Origin: SIG480 sp045586595
GTDB taxonomy: Bacteria > Bacillota > Clostridia > Oscillospirales > JAAYXM01
NCBI GenBank assembly: GCA_045586595.1
Contig: JAZNAQ010000037.1
Location: forward strand, 1 to 41,755
DNA length: 41,755 bases
Reading direction: 5' to 3'
The position numbers and the translations under genes are program-made. This document shows positions 14,802 to 22,669 of the stretch, one piece after another (the first letter of the stretch is position 1; each line of letters starts with the position of its first letter). The notes under the pieces were generated by a model that worked only from the letters and a program-made list of their open reading frames with translations, did not search any database and was not told the DNA's origin.

Positions 14802-16468
14802 AGCGTTTCCCTCGTCTTAATCTTTCCGTCCTCGACGTATATTTCCCTGTCGCAGATATGTCTTGCCGCGCTTCTGTGTGAGATAGCGACGCATGTGCGG
14901 TCCGGCAGCTTCATTATATTTTCAAGAACTTGTTTTTCTGTGGTTTCGTCAAGCGCGCTTGTAGCCTCGTCGAGAAGAAGAATGGGAGAGGCGCAGAGAA
15001 CTGCCCTTGCAATAGCAAGCCGCTGCACCTGACCTTCTGAAAGCCCGCTTCCGCGCTCACCTATAACTGTGTCGAGCCCACAGGCAAGCTCTCCTATAAA
15101 TTCTGCGCACGCAACATTAAGTGCAGACATAATCTCATCGTCGGTTGCATCGGCATTTGCAAGAAGCATATTATCGCGAATACTTCCGCTCATAAGAAGG
15201 TTGCCCTGAGGCACATATGCAAAGAGTGAGCGTGAGGTTGAATTTATTTCTGTTTCGGAGCCATCATTGAGTACGGCGCAAATCTCACCGTCAAGCGGTT
15301 TAAGAACGCCCATAAGCATTTTTATCATTGTGCTTTTTCCGATGCCCGATATGCCAGAGATAAGCGTAAGCTCTCCCTTTCTAATATCTATGCTTGCGTT
15401 ATCAAAAACATCGGTATCGCCGTAAGAGAATGTAACATTGCGAAGGCTGAGACAAGTGAGCTTTTCATAAACAGATGATGTGTCAGCCAGAGCTTCTGTA
15501 TCTTCTGACGGAAGAGAGCATACTTCGAGCAGGCGTTCAGCCGAAGCCAGCGCGCTGTAGAATTTTGACAGACTGCCCGAGAGCGATGCAAACGGAGTTT
15601 GTATCTGGTTTATAAGCTGGATTATGGCTGTGAAATCTCCGTAACCAAAACCTGTGGCGCCGGTAAGTATTTTCAACGCGCCCCATATTACGGCATATAC
15701 ATAGCCGCACATAACAAGGCCCGAAAAACCTGCGCTTGCTCCGGTTGAGAGAGCGGCACGACGCATTTTTTTGACGTAGAGAGCTTTTGCATGCTCGCTT
15801 TCTCCTGATTCTATTTTCTGTTCCATCGAAAATGCCTTTATTACGAGTAAGTTTTCGGCTGCCTCCTGGATAAATGAGCGAAGCCTGCCGCTTGCCTCTT
15901 GTACATTTTTATGGGTGCGCTTCATAACTCCGCGGAATGCCCGCGCGAAAACAAACAGCACAACACCGCCCCCAAGGATTATGAGGGCGAATGTGCGGTC
16001 TACCGTATATACTGCCCACAGTGCGCCGAGAAGTCTTGTTAATAGCCCTGCCACGCCGGGGATGAGCGTTGAGACGTTTTCGCTCACAACGGAAACGTCA
16101 TTGAACAGTCTGTTTAGAATCTCACCGCTATGGAACTTTGAAATACTTGAATACTCTGTTCTGAGCAACTTTGAAAATACGCTTTCGCGAAAAGCAATAT
16201 TAAGCTGTGCGGTAACATGAGCTGAAAGAAGCTTTACCGCAACAAAGAGGGCAAGCTCTGCCGCAACAACGCAGACGAGAATTATCGCCGCGCGGAGTAC
16301 TGCCGGAGCTTCGCCTGCAACGGCATGGTTTATAACATCACGCATAGCAAGCGCAAAGTATACTCCGAGCGCGGAATTTATCGCGTTGAGGAGAGTTACG
16401 AGCAAAAGCTTAAACAGCTCTTTTTTTGATGTCTGCGCTATAAAGCGCAGGGGCTTGTTGTTTTTCAA
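14798..16468 (-). CDS. ABC exporter, fused membrane and ATPase domains
   Basis: Type IV (type I exporter-fold) ABC transporter half-molecule that would work as a homodimer; the substrate cannot be deduced. The 556-residue protein has about six membrane helices in residues 1-310 and an ATPase domain from about 340, with Walker A GISGIGKSTM, signature LSEGQVQRL, Walker B ILLLDEATSALD and switch His in AISHR. The start is a TTG at 16466-16468 behind AAAAGGA at a long spacing. It lies 18 bases after adhE and overlaps nrdG, an unusual operon neighbourhood for a transporter. Confidence 0.85.
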   Translation of the reverse strand: MKNNKPLRFIAQTSKKELFKLLLVTLLNAINSALGVYFALAMRDVINHAVAGEAPAVLRAAIILVCVVAAELALFVAVKLLSAHVTAQLNIAFRESVFSKLLRTEYSSISKFHSGEILNRLFNDVSVVSENVSTLIPGVAGLLTRLLGALWAVYTVDRTFALIILGGGVVLFVFARAFRGVMKRTHKNVQEASGRLRSFIQEAAENLLVIKAFSMEQKIESGESEHAKALYVKKMRRAALSTGASAGFSGLVMCGYVYAVIWGALKILTGATGFGYGDFTAIIQLINQIQTPFASLSGSLSKFYSALASAERLLEVCSLPSEDTEALADTSSVYEKLTCLSLRNVTFSYGDTDVFDNASIDIRKGELTLISGISGIGKSTMIKMLMGVLKPLDGEICAVLNDGSETEINSTSRSLFAYVPQGNLLMSGSIRDNMLLANADATDDEIMSALNVACAEFIGELACGLDTVIGERGSGLSEGQVQRLAIARAVLCASPILLLDEATSALDETTEKQVLENIMKLPDRTCVAISHRSAARHICDREIYVEDGKIKTRETL

Positions 16469-16486
16469 GAAAGCATCAGTCCTTTT

Positions 16487-19093
16487 TTACTTCCCGTAGT
16501 ACGCTCTGAGATACATCTCGCGGATTTCGCTCATTAACGGGTAGCGTGGGTTTGCGCCGGTACACTGGTCGTCAAACGCCTGCTCCGTCATCTCGTCAAG
16601 ACGCGCAAGGAAGTCTTTTTCATCTATACCGTAGTCTTTAATTGTTTTTTTAATGCCGACGTGGGCCTTAAGCTTATCAAGCTCTGCAATAAGGTTATCA
16701 AGCTTTTCGGAATCGTTCTTGCCCGAAATACCGAGATAATCGGCAACCTCCGCATATCTTGCAAGGGTGTGCGGGTGTTCATACTGCGGGAATGTGCCCA
16801 TCTTCGTCGGTGTCTCAGATGCGTTGAAGCGCAGAACCTCGTCAATCATCAGCGCGTTTGCCACGCCGTGAGGCAGGTGGAAGAATGCACCGAGTTTGTG
16901 TGCCATCGAATGGCATATTCCGAGAAACGCGTTTGCAAACGCCATGCCTGCAAGAGTTGCCGCGTTCGCCATTTTTTCTCGTGCTTTGATGTCAGCCTCT
17001 CCGTTTTCGTATGCCGCGGGGAGGTTTTCAAATACCATTTTGAGGCTTTTAAGCGCAAGGCCGTCTGTGTAGTCTGTTGCAAGCATTGACGCATACGCCT
17101 CAAGCGCGTGCGTTACCGCATCAATACCCGAAGCCGCAGTAAGCCCTTTTGGTGCGCTCATGTGGAGGTCGCAATCTACTATCGCCATATCGGGCAAAAG
17201 CTCATAGTCTGCAAGAGGATACTTAACACCTGTCTGTTCATCGGTTATGACGGCAAACGGAGTCACCTCACTGCCCGTACCCGCCGAGGTGGGGATTGCA
17301 ACGAAATATGCTTTCTCTCCCATCTTGGGGAAGGTATATACACGCTTTCTGATGTCAGAAAAGCGCATGGCCATATCCATAAAGTCTGCTTCAGGGTGTT
17401 CGTAAAGTACCCACATGATTTTTGCCGCATCCATAGCGCTTCCTCCGCCGAGGGCAATGATGCAGTCGGGCGAGAATGTACGCATCTGGGCGGCGCCCGC
17501 CTTTGCACAGGCAAGTGTCGGGTCGGGCTCTACATCTGCAAACGTAGTGTGGGCAATGCCCATTTTGTCGAGCTTATCGGTTACCGCGGCGGTAAAGCCG
17601 TTCTGGTAAAGAAACTTGTCAGTAACAATGAATGCGCGCTTTTTGCCCATTATGCTCCCGAGCTCGTCAAGCGCAACGGGCAGACAGCCTCGCTTTATAT
17701 AAATCTTTTCAGGTGCTCGAAACCACAGCATATTCTCTCTCCTCTCAGCAACCGTCTTAATGTTTAAAAGATGCTTTACTCCGACGTTCTCGGAAACGGA
17801 ATTTCCGCCCCATGAGCCGCAGCCTAAGGTGAGAGATGGGGTGAGAGCAAAGTTGTAAAGGTCGCCGATGCCGCCGTGCGACGAGGGAGTGTTTATGAGT
17901 ATGCGGCAGGTTTTCATCCTCTGTGAGAATATATCGAGCTTTTCTTTTTGGCTTATTGCGTCTATATATAACGATGAGGTGTGGCCGTAGCCGCCGTCCT
18001 CAATAAGGCGTTCTGCCTTATTGAGAGCATCATCAAAGCTCTCTGCGCGGTACATGGCAAGCACGGGTGAGAGTTTTTCATGAGCGAAGGGCTCACTTGT
18101 CTCTACGCTCCCAACCTCACCTATGAGAATTTTTGTGTTCTCAGGCACATCTACGCCTGCAAGCTCGGCGATGGTATATGCCGACTGACCGACGATTTTA
18201 GCATTGAGCACGCCGTCGATAAGGATTATTTTTCTTACTTTATCGGTTTCTTCTTCGTTTAAAAAGTAGCATCCACGCGCGATGAACTCACGCTTTACTT
18301 CTGTATATACCTTATCGAGCACAATGACAGACTGCTCGGATGCGCAAATCATGCCGTTGTCAAAGGTCTTTGAATGAATTATTGAATTGACGGCAAGCGT
18401 TATGTCGGCACTTTCGTCTATTATCGCAGGTGTATTGCCGGCACCTACACCGAGTGCGGGCTTGCCGCTTGAGTATGCTGCCTTTACCATACCGGGTCCG
18501 CCTGTTGCGAGAATTATATCAGCCTCGCGCATTATGGTGTTTGTCATCTCAAGGCCGGGAACATCAATCCAGCCTATTATGCCTTCGGGCGCACCTGCCG
18601 CTACCGCTGCCTCAAGAACGATTTTTGCCGCGGCAATCGTACACCCCTTTGCCCTGGGGTGCGGGCTTATAATTATGCCGTTTCTCGTTTTCAGGGCGAT
18701 AAGTGTTTTAAAAATCGCCGTAGAGGTCGGGTTCGTTGTCGGGATAACTGCGGCTATAAGGCCTATCGGCTCTGCAATCTTTTTAATGCCGTATGATTTA
18801 TCCTCATAAAGCACACCGCAGGTTTTGGTGTTGCGATATGCGTTATAGATATATTCGGAGGCATAGTGATTCTTTATAACCTTGTCTTCAACAATGCCCA
18901 TGCCGGTTTCTTCGGCGGCAAGGCGGGCAAGGGGGATTCTCGCCTTGTTGGCAGCACTTGCCGCGGCAAGGAATATCGCATCAACCCGCTCCTGTGAAAA
19001 CGTCGAAAACTCCCTCTGGGCCTCACGCACACGCTTTATTGCTTCTGCCAGAAGTGCCGGGCTGTCAACCGTTTTGTAGTTTGCATCTTTCAT
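16487..19093 (-). CDS. adhE: Bifunctional acetaldehyde-CoA/alcohol dehydrogenase
   Basis: Reduces acetyl-CoA through acetaldehyde to ethanol, regenerating NAD+ in fermentation. The family forms spirosomes. At 868 residues it is full length. The N-terminal aldehyde dehydrogenase half (about 1-440) has the catalytic Cys in NGMICASEQS. The C-terminal iron-dependent alcohol dehydrogenase half (about 450-868) has the cofactor motif GGGSAMDAAK and iron ligands in HSMAHKLGAFFHLPHG. The ATG follows AGGAAGGG. Two promoters and Rex-type sites lie upstream, fitting redox control by NADH/NAD+. It heads a unit with the ABC exporter and nrdG. Confidence 0.96.
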   Translation of the reverse strand: MKDANYKTVDSPALLAEAIKRVREAQREFSTFSQERVDAIFLAAASAANKARIPLARLAAEETGMGIVEDKVIKNHYASEYIYNAYRNTKTCGVLYEDKSYGIKKIAEPIGLIAAVIPTTNPTSTAIFKTLIALKTRNGIIISPHPRAKGCTIAAAKIVLEAAVAAGAPEGIIGWIDVPGLEMTNTIMREADIILATGGPGMVKAAYSSGKPALGVGAGNTPAIIDESADITLAVNSIIHSKTFDNGMICASEQSVIVLDKVYTEVKREFIARGCYFLNEEETDKVRKIILIDGVLNAKIVGQSAYTIAELAGVDVPENTKILIGEVGSVETSEPFAHEKLSPVLAMYRAESFDDALNKAERLIEDGGYGHTSSLYIDAISQKEKLDIFSQRMKTCRILINTPSSHGGIGDLYNFALTPSLTLGCGSWGGNSVSENVGVKHLLNIKTVAERRENMLWFRAPEKIYIKRGCLPVALDELGSIMGKKRAFIVTDKFLYQNGFTAAVTDKLDKMGIAHTTFADVEPDPTLACAKAGAAQMRTFSPDCIIALGGGSAMDAAKIMWVLYEHPEADFMDMAMRFSDIRKRVYTFPKMGEKAYFVAIPTSAGTGSEVTPFAVITDEQTGVKYPLADYELLPDMAIVDCDLHMSAPKGLTAASGIDAVTHALEAYASMLATDYTDGLALKSLKMVFENLPAAYENGEADIKAREKMANAATLAGMAFANAFLGICHSMAHKLGAFFHLPHGVANALMIDEVLRFNASETPTKMGTFPQYEHPHTLARYAEVADYLGISGKNDSEKLDNLIAELDKLKAHVGIKKTIKDYGIDEKDFLARLDEMTEQAFDDQCTGANPRYPLMSEIREMYLRAYYGK

Positions 19094-19110
19094 GGTAACC
19101 CTTCCTATCT

Positions 19111-19139
19111 ATATTAAAAAAAATTGGAAACATTGTCAA
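19111..19139 (-). promoter_or_regulatory. Proximal sigma-A-type promoter of adhE
   Basis: On the minus strand, TTGACA (19134-19139) and TAATAT (19111-19116) have a 17-base spacer, about 18 bases before the adhE ATG. Confidence 0.65.
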
Positions 19140-19163
19140 GTCGTGACACTGTTTTTAAAATGA

Positions 19164-19181
19164 TTGTTAAAAACTTAACTA
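19164..19181. promoter_or_regulatory. Rex-operator-like site upstream of adhE
   Basis: TTGTTAAAAACTTAACTA matches the clostridial Rex consensus TTGTTAA-N4-TTAACAA at 13 of 14 defined bases. It lies between the two adhE promoters. A further half-site TTAACAA is at 19184-19190. Rex is a repressor that senses NADH/NAD+ and commonly controls adhE in Clostridia. Confidence 0.6.
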
Positions 19182-19202
19182 TGTTAACAAATATTGAGTT
19201 TA

Positions 19203-19225
19203 GCACATTGTTAAAAAAATGTCAA
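19203..19225 (-). promoter_or_regulatory. Distal adhE promoter overlapped by a second, weaker Rex-like site
   Basis: On the minus strand, TTGACA (19220-19225) and TAAACT near 19197-19202 have a 17-base spacer. On the plus strand, TTGTTAAAAAAATGTCAA (19208-19225) has a perfect left Rex half-site and a degenerate right half, and covers the -35 and spacer, so bound Rex would occlude this promoter. Confidence 0.5.
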
Positions 19226-19261
19226 TACCTAAAGAGAATATTTTAAAGACAATTTACACAA

Positions 19262-19289
19262 GATATTTTTGCGTTAAGCAAAAAATATC
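19262..19289 (+). promoter_or_regulatory. Hairpin abutting the ribosome-binding site of the DUF1540 gene
   Basis: GATATTTTTGC (19262-19272) pairs with GCAAAAAATATC (19278-19289) around a GTTAA loop. It ends at the base before AGGAGG. It could be a 5' stabilising stem or a translation-control element. Confidence 0.4.
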
Positions 19290-19304
19290 AGGAGGTTCTA
19301 TAAA

Positions 19305-19481
19305 ATGGCGGATAATGCAAATAAAAGCATTCGGTGCAGCGTAACATCGTGCAAGTATCATTGCGACACTGTAGACTACTGCTCCCTGAATACGATTCAG
19401 GTCGGAACACATGAGCAGAACCCGACGCAGGACCAGTGTACAGACTGTCAGTCATTCTCGATGAAGCCGGGCTGTTGCTAA
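19305..19481 (+). CDS. Small cysteine-rich DUF1540 protein
   Basis: A 58-residue protein with eight Cys in a pattern typical of DUF1540 (IRCSVTSCKYHC near the start, then DYCSLNTIQVG, QCTDCQSF and a final GCC). DUF1540 proteins are widespread in Clostridia; a metal-binding or spore role is suspected, but the function is not established. AGGAGG at 19290-19295 gives a clear start, 9 bases before the ATG. A hairpin (19262-19289) ends directly at the ribosome-binding site. It is divergent from adhE and followed by a strong terminator. Confidence 0.85.
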   Translation: MADNANKSIRCSVTSCKYHCDTVDYCSLNTIQVGTHEQNPTQDQCTDCQSFSMKPGCC

Positions 19482-19486
19482 GCTCA

Positions 19487-19514
19487 AAACACGGTAGGCA
19501 AACCTACCGTGTTT
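19487..19514 (+). terminator. Terminator after the DUF1540 gene
   Basis: AAACACGGTAGG (19487-19498) pairs with CCTACCGTGTTT (19503-19514), loop CAAA, followed by ATATTTT. Confidence 0.88.
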
Positions 19515-19554
19515 ATATTTTATGAGAACAGATGTTGCGGCGTTAATATTAAAG

Positions 19555-19576
19555 AGGCGGGAGAAAACTCCCGCCT
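19555..19576 (-). terminator. Terminator after spoVT
   Basis: AGGCGGGAG (19555-19563) pairs with CTCCCGCCT (19568-19576) over an AAAA loop. Minus-strand transcription then enters CTTTAATATT. Confidence 0.8.
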
Positions 19577-19597
19577 TGATGCACTGTTTAAAAATAT

Positions 19598-20140
19598 TTA
19601 TGCTTCCATCTGCTTTCCGAGAAAACCTGCAACGGTCTGAGCAAGCTTATAGCCGGTATCGCCGAGCTCTGACTCACTTCCGTCAAACACAAACACCACA
19701 CAGCCGGACACATCTCCCTCGGAGATAATCGGTGCGGCAATAGAAATATACTGGCCGGTGTGTGTGTCTGTTACGTCTATGGTGCTTTCGCCGCTCTTGT
19801 GCTGATATATCTGGCGCGACTCGATGATGTGCTCAAGCGATTCGGAGATGCGCTTTTCAAGAAGCTCGCGGCGAGACGGGCCTGATGCGGCAATGATTGT
19901 GTCGCGGTCACAAACAAGAGCGGTGGCTCCTGTTGTTTTATAAAGCGTTTCGCAGATGTGTACCGCAAATGATGCAAGCTCGCCGACAGGCGAGTATTTT
20001 TTGAAAATCACCTCGCCGTCCTTGTCTGTGTATATCTCGAGCGGGTCGCCTTCACGGATACGCATCGTGCGGCGTATTTCCTTCGGAATAACGACCCTCC
20101 CAAGGTCGTCAATTCGTCTTACAATTCCTGTAGCTTTCAT
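19598..20140 (-). CDS. spoVT: Stage V sporulation regulator SpoVT
   Basis: Forespore transcription factor that modulates late sigma-G genes. Its 180-residue length matches the family. The N-terminal AbrB-type swapped-hairpin DNA-binding domain (1-50, with RRIDDLGRVVIPKEIRRT) is followed by a GAF-like domain (about 55-180). The ATG follows AAAGGGG. It stands alone between the hppA terminator region and its own terminator. I cannot identify a convincing sigma-G promoter, although GAATA followed by CAAATAATA occurs upstream. Confidence 0.93.
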   Translation of the reverse strand: MKATGIVRRIDDLGRVVIPKEIRRTMRIREGDPLEIYTDKDGEVIFKKYSPVGELASFAVHICETLYKTTGATALVCDRDTIIAASGPSRRELLEKRISESLEHIIESRQIYQHKSGESTIDVTDTHTGQYISIAAPIISEGDVSGCVVFVFDGSESELGDTGYKLAQTVAGFLGKQMEA

Positions 20141-20259
20141 ATTATATAAATCCCCTTTAAATCAAGTTTACTGTCCTATTATTTGTAAACTGAGGGGAAA
20201 TATTCGGAGAAAATTGATGAAACTTGATGCAAAAAATAACCAATATTATTTAAAATTAA

Positions 20260-20290
20260 TGAGCGGCACAGATTTATTCTGCGCCGCTCA
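20260..20290 (-). terminator. Terminator after hppA
   Basis: TGAGCGGC with GCCGCTCA and an inner CAGA/TCTG stem forms a hairpin with one mismatch. On the minus strand it is followed by TTAATTTTAAA. It lies 23 bases past the hppA stop codon. Confidence 0.65.
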
Positions 20291-20313
20291 AGTGGATAAC
20301 TAAATTTGATTAA

Positions 20314-22416
20314 TTAGAATCTGAAAAGCGTAAAGTTTCTGATAACGGTTACGAGCGTGTTTGCAACAGTTGACATCATCTTGATAAAGATGTCAAGAGC
20401 AACACCGACAACGTCCTTACGCGTATCGCCGACTGTGTCACCGGTAACTGCAGCCTTATGAGCAGCAGAGCCCTTGCCGTGGCCCTCAATTGCGCCGCTT
20501 TCAATATACTTCTTGGCGTTGTCGAATGCGCCGCCGGAGTTGCCCATGAAGAGCGCACGCGGAATAGCGCATACGGTTGCACCGACGAGAAGACCGCCAA
20601 CAAACTCTACGCCGAAGAGGAAACCGCCTGCAATCGGGATGACGAGAGCAAGAAGTGACGGAACAAGCATTTTCTTGAGTGCCTGGCGTGCGGCCATTTC
20701 AACACAGCGGTTGTATTCGGGCTTTACGGTGCCTTCGAGAACACCGGGGATTGAAAGCTGACGGTCGCCCTCTTCTGCCATGAGGCGGGCAGACTCGATT
20801 GTGTTGTCTGTAAGAAGTGCGGAGAAATACTCAACAAGAGCACCACCGATTATTGCGCCTGCAACAACGATGAAGCTTGCCATGTTAAGAACAGGCTTGC
20901 CGGATGAATAGTTGCCGACATATGCAGTGATAAGTGAAACTGTTGCAAATGCGGCAGAGCCGATAGCAAAGCCCTTGCCGATAGCCGCGGTTGTGTTGCC
21001 GACAGAGTCAAGCTTGTCGGTGATAACGCGGACTTCGGGAGCAAGGTGGCAGGATTCTGCAAGGCCGCCTGCGTTATCTGCAATCGGGCCGAATGCGTCG
21101 ATAGAGACGGTTGCACCGACGAATGCGAGCATACCGAGAGCGGATATTGCTATACCGTATGTGCCACAGACTATGCCGGAAAGGACAAGTGCAACGCCGA
21201 TAAGAAGAATCGGAGCAAGGCATGAGCGAGAGCCTACAGCGTCGCCCTTTGTTATAACAAAGCTTTCGCCGTCCTTAGCCATTTCAGCAAGAATTTTTGT
21301 GGGCTTAAAGTCTGCGCTTGTGTAGTATTCTGTAATTGTACCGATAGCGATGCCGCAGATTATGCCGAGAACGCTTGCGAGCCACGGGCTTAACCAGCCG
21401 AGGCGGAAGTCTGCGATAGCAACGTCTTTAAATATAATATAGGAGGCTGCAAGGCCGATGACAACCGTAAGGCCTGCTGAAATCCATGTAGCGAGGTTGA
21501 GCTCGCGTGAGGGGTTGTCACCCATTTTGCGGATTGCCGCAAAAGCAAGACCGAGAAGGCAACCGAGAAGGCCGCCGCCTGCAAGGATTATCGGGAAGAG
21601 TGAGGTCGCCGTAAATACATCTGCGCCGAGGTCTGCGAAGTTTGCGACAGCTATCATGATAGCTGCAGACATAGTAGCAACAAAGCTCTCGAGAAGGTCT
21701 GAGCAGTTGCCGGCGATGTCGTTTACGTTATCGCCGATGAAGTCTGCAACAACGTTGGGAACACGGCTGTCATCCTCGGGCATATCGTGCCGGATTTTTG
21801 CAAGAATGTCAGCAGAGATATCTGCCGCCTTTGTGTAGTTACCGCCTGCGACGCGGTTGAACATAGCAACAACCGAGCAGCCGAGTGAGTATGTAGAAAT
21901 TCTCATGATAGTCGGGTTGCACTCAAGGTTTGCAAGGAAACCCGTGACTACAGCATCAGGGTCAACCTGGCCCCAGATAAAGAGGACTGCTACGAGACCG
22001 AGCATACCGAAAGCCTGGACTGCAAGGCCCGAGATGCTGCCGCCGCAGAGCGCAACCTTTACAGTTTCGCCGATAGAGAGTGATTCACGAGCCTTGTTGG
22101 CTGTGCGTACGTTTGCATACGTTGCGCTCTTCATTCCGAGAACGCACACGATGCTGCTCATTGCCGCACCCATAAGGAAGGTGATGCCGCTTGTTTTCTC
22201 AATAAAGAGAGAGAATACAAGTGCAACGAGAATAACGACTAGAGAAATCGTCTTATACTCTGTATTCATAAAGGTGTTTGAACCGCTTCTGATGATGGCT
22301 GCCATTTCCGCCATGTCTGCGGTGCCTTCGCTCATGCCGCGGATGCGTGCATAGTTAAATGCAACATAAGCGAGGGTCAGAACAATGACGGAGAGTACAA
22401 TAGCGTAGGGTACCAT
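20314..22416 (-). CDS. hppA: Membrane-bound ion-translocating pyrophosphatase
   Basis: Integral membrane enzyme that couples pyrophosphate hydrolysis to H+ and/or Na+ export. The 700-residue protein has about 16 hydrophobic segments. The substrate loop GGNYTKAADISADILAK and the acidic PEDDSR motif are present. GNTTAAIGKG has Ala at the position that is Lys in K+-independent enzymes, so it should be K+-dependent. The second substrate loop reads GDNVNDIAGNCSDLLES, unlike the commoner GDNVGDVAG; this variant may mark a distinct subfamily, and I cannot decide the ion from it. The ATG follows GGAGGCAC, and a TATAAT promoter lies upstream. It would recycle pyrophosphate from biosynthesis into membrane energy. 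Confidence 0.95.
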   Translation of the reverse strand: MVPYAIVLSVIVLTLAYVAFNYARIRGMSEGTADMAEMAAIIRSGSNTFMNTEYKTISLVVILVALVFSLFIEKTSGITFLMGAAMSSIVCVLGMKSATYANVRTANKARESLSIGETVKVALCGGSISGLAVQAFGMLGLVAVLFIWGQVDPDAVVTGFLANLECNPTIMRISTYSLGCSVVAMFNRVAGGNYTKAADISADILAKIRHDMPEDDSRVPNVVADFIGDNVNDIAGNCSDLLESFVATMSAAIMIAVANFADLGADVFTATSLFPIILAGGGLLGCLLGLAFAAIRKMGDNPSRELNLATWISAGLTVVIGLAASYIIFKDVAIADFRLGWLSPWLASVLGIICGIAIGTITEYYTSADFKPTKILAEMAKDGESFVITKGDAVGSRSCLAPILLIGVALVLSGIVCGTYGIAISALGMLAFVGATVSIDAFGPIADNAGGLAESCHLAPEVRVITDKLDSVGNTTAAIGKGFAIGSAAFATVSLITAYVGNYSSGKPVLNMASFIVVAGAIIGGALVEYFSALLTDNTIESARLMAEEGDRQLSIPGVLEGTVKPEYNRCVEMAARQALKKMLVPSLLALVIPIAGGFLFGVEFVGGLLVGATVCAIPRALFMGNSGGAFDNAKKYIESGAIEGHGKGSAAHKAAVTGDTVGDTRKDVVGVALDIFIKMMSTVANTLVTVIRNFTLFRF

Positions 22417-22522
22417 GAGATGTGCCTCCTGTTTAATTGTAATTTGTTCTCAGTTTGAAAATATGCAGGTGACATTTAAACAAGAACTAACGTGTTTCGC
22501 AAAAAAACGCGAAATCGAATAC

Positions 22523-22551
22523 ATTATACAATAATATGTAATAAATTACAA
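22523..22551 (-). promoter_or_regulatory. Sigma-A-type promoter of hppA
   Basis: On the minus strand, TTGTAA (22546-22551), 17 bases, TATAAT (22523-22528). The leader of about 100 bases includes a small TTTCGC/GCGAAA hairpin near 22495-22514. Confidence 0.65.
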
Positions 22552-22628
22552 TAGTTACTAAAAAATAAATATCGCTTTGTTGCTTTTTCCACAAAAAATG
22601 CTCAAAAGTGCAAAAGAACATGCAAAAA

Positions 22629-22655
22629 ACACCTCCCATTAATAATGGGAGGTGT
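22629..22655 (-). terminator. Terminator after tyrS
   Basis: ACACCTCCCATTA and its complement form a stem on the minus strand, followed by TTTTTTGC. It lies 14 bases past the tyrS stop codon. Confidence 0.9.
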
Positions 22656-22669
22656 GCTTGTACTTTTCC

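Noticed and set aside
20458..22354. Several 65-165 codon plus-strand frames within hppA
   Set aside because: They are antisense shadows of a strongly biased membrane-protein gene, with no ribosome-binding sites.
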